A stretch of DNA of 9,173 bases from Lentisphaerota bacterium (lineage in GTDB: Bacteria > Verrucomicrobiota > Lentisphaeria > Oligosphaerales > JAFGRS01): positions 1 through 9,173 of the forward strand of contig JAAYZO010000189.1 of assembly GCA_012514865.1 (NCBI GenBank). Reading direction: 5' to 3'. Made by a program: the position numbers and the translations under genes. Shown here piece after piece: positions 6,505-9,173 of this stretch. How positions within the stretch are numbered: the stretch's first letter is position 1; each line of letters opens with the position of its first letter. The notes under the pieces were generated by a model that saw only the letters and a program-made list of their open reading frames with translations, did not search any database and was not told the origin of the DNA.

Positions 6505-9173
6505 TCACTCCCTGTAGTCACAGCGCAGACACCGGCAGGCCTCGCGACGCGCCTCGGCTGCCGAGATGGTGCGCTCGACCTCGACCGAGATCAGACGCTC
6601 GCCGGGCTCCAGGAGCGGCTCGTGCACCGGCTCGACCTCCTCGATCTCGCCGTCGAGGTCGGGCTTGATCTCCGGCAGTTCCAGGTGCTCCCAGGGGTAC
6701 TGCCGGCGCGGGTCCGGACAGAGGAACTGATCGACGGCACGCGCTCCGATCTGGCCGGCCTGAATCGCCTCCACCACGGTCGCGGCACCGCTGACCAGGT
6801 CGCCGCCGGCAAAGACATTGGCCCGGCTGGTGCGGCCGGTCTTGACGTCGGCCTCCAGGCCGCCGTGGCCACTCCCGGCCAGGCCGTCCGTGGTCGCGAC
6901 GATCGCCTCGGCGTCGCTCTGCTGGCCGATGGCGATGATGACATTGTCGACCAGGCGCGTCTCCTCCGACTTCGGGATCGGCTCCGGGCGACGCCGGCCG
7001 CTGCCGTCGAAGGCGCCCAGGCGCATGTGCACCACCGTGACCTCCAGACGGCCGTCACGCGGCTGAATCGCGGTGATGTTGGCGAGGAACTCGACCTTGT
7101 TGCCCTCGACCTCGGCCTCGCGGATCTCGATCGGGTTGGTCGGCATCTCGCTGCGCGTGCGCCGGTACATGATGGTCACCTCGCGAGCCCCATGCCGGCG
7201 GGCGATGCGGCTGGCGTCGATGGCGCTGTCGCCACCGCCGATGACCAGGACCTCCGGACCCATCCGCAGGGCCTCGCCCTTGGCCGAACGCTCCAGGAAG
7301 TCGATGCCGGTGTAGACCCCGGGGAGATCCACGCCGGGCAGGCGCGGCCGCGTCTCCTTGCCACAGCCGCTGGCGATGAAGAAGGCCTCGTAGCCCTCGG
7401 CCTCGAGCTGCGGCAGGGTGATGTCCTTGCCGATCTCCACGCCGGTGCGCATCTCGACACCGAGACCCCGCAGGCCGGCGATCTCCTTGTCCACATAGGC
7501 CCGCGGCAGGCGGTAGTCCGGAATCGCGTAGCGGAGCATCCCGCCGACCTCGGGCTGACGCTCGAAGACGGTCACCGCATAGCCGCGCAGGACCAGGTAG
7601 TAGGCCGCCGTCAGGCCGGCCGGGCCACTGCCGATGACCGCCACGCGATGACCATTCGAGGGCTCCGCCTTCGGGTAGAGGTCGCGGTAGTCCTGACGCT
7701 GCTCGGCCATGAAACGCTTGACCAGCCGCACCGCCAGGGGGCCCTCCAGATCGGCCCGGCGGCACTTCTTGATGCACCACTGCGGACAGACACGCCCGCA
7801 CACCGACGGGAAGGGATTGCTCTGCAGGTGGATGCGCAGGGCGTCTTCGAACCGCCCCTTGGCCACGTAGGCCATGTACGCCGGGACATTGACCGAGGCC
7901 GGACAGGCGTTGGTGCAGGGCGCCCACATCAGCGAACTGCAGACCCCCGCACGGCAGCGCTTCTCCTGGATGTGCTCGAGGTACTCCTCGCGGAAGTAGC
8001 GCAGGGTCGACAGCACTGGATTCGGCGCGGTCTGGCCCAGGCCGCAGAGGGACGTCCTGGCGATCTGCGGGGCGAGTTCCTCGAGCTTGGCCAGGTCGGC
8101 CATCGTCCCCTGCCCCCGGCAGATCCTGGTCACCAGGTCGAGCATGATGCGGGTGCCCACCCGGCAGGGCGTGCACTTGCCGCAGGACTCCTCGTGGATG
8201 AAGTCGAGGAAGTAGCGCGCCAGGTCCACCATGCAGGTGTCGTCGTTCATGACGATCAGACCGCCGGAGCCCATGATCGCCCCGAGCTGCGGCAGCGACT
8301 CGTAGGTGATCGGGGTGTTGAGGTGCTCCGCCGGGATGCAGCCCCCCGACGGCCCGCCGATCTGCACCGCCTTGAAGCGCTTGTTGTTGCGGATGCCGCC
8401 GCCGATGTCGTAGACGACCTCGCCCAGGGTGATCCCCATCGGGACCTCGACCAGACCGCAGTTCACCACGTCGCCCGCCAGGGCGAAGACCTTCGTGCCC
8501 TTGCTCTTCTCCGAGCCGATCTTGGCAAACTCGGCGGCGCCGTTCAGGATGATGCTCGGCACGCAGGCGAAGGTCTCGACGTTGTTCAGCACCGTCGGCT
8601 TGCCGAAGAGGCCCTTCTGCGCCGGAAAGGGCGGCTTCGGCCGCGGCTCGCCGCGCCGGCCCTCGATGGAGTTCATCAGGGCCGTCTCCTCGCCGCAGAC
8701 GAAGGCGCCGGCGCCCATGCGGATCTCCAGATCGAAGTCGAAGCCGGTCCCGAACAGCCCGCGGCCCAGGAGGCCGTACTCGCGGGCCTGCTTGATGGCG
8801 TGGTCCAGCCGGCGGATCGCCAGCGGGTACTCGGCCCGGACGTACAGGTACCCCTGCCGCGCCCCGATCGCGTAGCCGCAGATCGCCATCGCCTCGATGA
8901 CCGCGTGCGGGTCGCCCTCGAGGATGCTGCGGTCCATGAAGGCACCCGGGTCGCCTTCGTCGCCGTTGCAGACGACGTACTTCGTGTCATTGACCTCGGC
9001 GGCGGTGAACTGCCACTTCATCCCGGTCGGGAAGCCGGCACCGCCGCGGCCGCGTAGGCCCGACGCCTTGATCTCCTCGATGATCTGCGCCGGCGTCATC
9101 GCGGTCAGCGCCCGCCCCAGGGCCTCGTAGCCGTCGGCCGCGATGTACTCGCGGATGTCCTCCGGGTCGATCA
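6505..9173 (-). CDS. NuoF-GltD/NfnB fusion flavoprotein, 5' end outside the window (partial)
   Basis: At least 888 residues are visible. The frame stays open to the window edge and reads IDPEDIREYI before the Met at 9099, matching the paralogue's interior, so 9099 is not the start. Numbering from that Met, the NuoF half (to about 375) has GRGGAGFPTG (17-26), CNGDEGDPGAF (44-54), GAGAFVCGEETA (129-140) and a [4Fe-4S] set C306/C309/C312/C352. A HydB-like RCRAGVC leads straight into a GltD/NfnB-type domain with C395/C399 and C434/C438/C442/C446. Next comes an FAD-binding GSGPAG (490-495), then a nucleotide-binding GGGDSAID (621-628) with RIARRHGA and YRRTRSEMP, features associated with NADP(H) in GltD/NfnB, and a second FAD motif at GGDLVSG (765-771). 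The tail CRCLRCDYRE resembles the cysteine pair that normally opens GltD. It probably links NAD(H), NADP(H) and the hydrogenase. It is the most upstream visible gene of the operon. Confidence 0.93.
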   Translation of the reverse strand, partial: IDPEDIREYIAADGYEALGRALTAMTPAQIIEEIKASGLRGRGGAGFPTGMKWQFTAAEVNDTKYVVCNGDEGDPGAFMDRSILEGDPHAVIEAMAICGYAIGARQGYLYVRAEYPLAIRRLDHAIKQAREYGLLGRGLFGTGFDFDLEIRMGAGAFVCGEETALMNSIEGRRGEPRPKPPFPAQKGLFGKPTVLNNVETFACVPSIILNGAAEFAKIGSEKSKGTKVFALAGDVVNCGLVEVPMGITLGEVVYDIGGGIRNNKRFKAVQIGGPSGGCIPAEHLNTPITYESLPQLGAIMGSGGLIVMNDDTCMVDLARYFLDFIHEESCGKCTPCRVGTRIMLDLVTRICRGQGTMADLAKLEELAPQIARTSLCGLGQTAPNPVLSTLRYFREEYLEHIQEKRCRAGVCSSLMWAPCTNACPASVNVPAYMAYVAKGRFEDALRIHLQSNPFPSVCGRVCPQWCIKKCRRADLEGPLAVRLVKRFMAEQRQDYRDLYPKAEPSNGHRVAVIGSGPAGLTAAYYLVLRGYAVTVFERQPEVGGMLRYAIPDYRLPRAYVDKEIAGLRGLGVEMRTGVEIGKDITLPQLEAEGYEAFFIASGCGKETRPRLPGVDLPGVYTGIDFLERSAKGEALRMGPEVLVIGGGDSAIDASRIARRHGAREVTIMYRRTRSEMPTNPIEIREAEVEGNKVEFLANITAIQPRDGRLEVTVVHMRLGAFDGSGRRRPEPIPKSEETRLVDNVIIAIGQQSDAEAIVATTDGLAGSGHGGLEADVKTGRTSRANVFAGGDLVSGAATVVEAIQAGQIGARAVDQFLCPDPRRQYPWEHLELPEIKPDLDGEIEEVEPVHEPLLEPGERLISVEVERTISAAEARREACRCLRCDYRE

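Noticed and set aside
6459..6521. Longer hydC starting at the GTG at 6521
   Set aside because: It overlaps the upstream gene by 17 nt, lacks a good ribosome site and adds residues absent from the family; the ATG at 6458 fits better.
6457..9057. 866-codon plus-strand open frame opposite the fusion gene
   Set aside because: The opposite strand has conserved NuoF and GltD motifs throughout. This frame has none and shows the same biased composition, so it is an antisense shadow.
6505..9099. Treating the ATG at 9099 as the start of the fusion gene
   Set aside because: The frame remains open to 9171 and encodes conserved NuoF residues matching the paralogue upstream of that Met, so the gene continues off the window.

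Overview
The window is GC-rich (roughly two thirds G+C by eye) and reads as accessory energy metabolism of an anaerobic, Gram-negative (outer-membrane) bacterium. The outer membrane is implied by a TonB-dependent receptor, and anaerobiosis by an [FeFe]-hydrogenase. I cannot name the taxon. Anaerobic GC-rich lineages such as the PVC group are only a guess. All supported genes lie on the minus strand, so the window reads from right to left.

Right to left, positions 9173-2490 hold a tightly packed hydrogenase operon of four genes. First is a large NuoF-GltD fusion flavoprotein whose 5' end lies beyond the window. Next come a NuoE-type [2Fe-2S] subunit (hydC), a second, short NuoF-type flavoprotein (hydB) and the catalytic [FeFe]-hydrogenase subunit with a full N-terminal Fe-S relay (hydA). 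Gaps are 46, 3 and 54 nt, and the three genes whose starts are visible have Shine-Dalgarno sites. The unusual feature is two NuoF modules around one NuoE and one hydrogenase, with one NuoF carrying an NfnB/GltD-like FAD/NADP(H) module. This suggests a hydrogenase system able to exchange electrons with both NAD(H) and NADP(H). The short NuoF lacks every cysteine of its N-terminal thioredoxin-like domain and the C-terminal ferredoxin domain found in classical bifurcating HydB.

Positions 2489-2027 are noncoding and hold a regulatory leader. It has a weak promoter candidate, a clear cobalamin riboswitch, then a strong GC hairpin followed by a T-rich stretch (probable terminator) that overlaps an alternative hairpin. 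The leader precedes btuB (2026-74), a complete TonB-dependent vitamin B12 receptor with signal peptide, TonB box, plug and a C-terminal Phe. The logic is standard: when cobalamin is plentiful the riboswitch should reduce btuB expression. No convincing intrinsic terminator separates hydA from the riboswitch, so read-through from the hydrogenase operon may also pass through it.

Positions 1-49, downstream of btuB, are seven tandem copies of a 7-nt unit (acctccg/acctctg) running to the window edge; 50-73 hold nothing recognisable. The long plus-strand open frames opposite each gene are composition-driven shadows.
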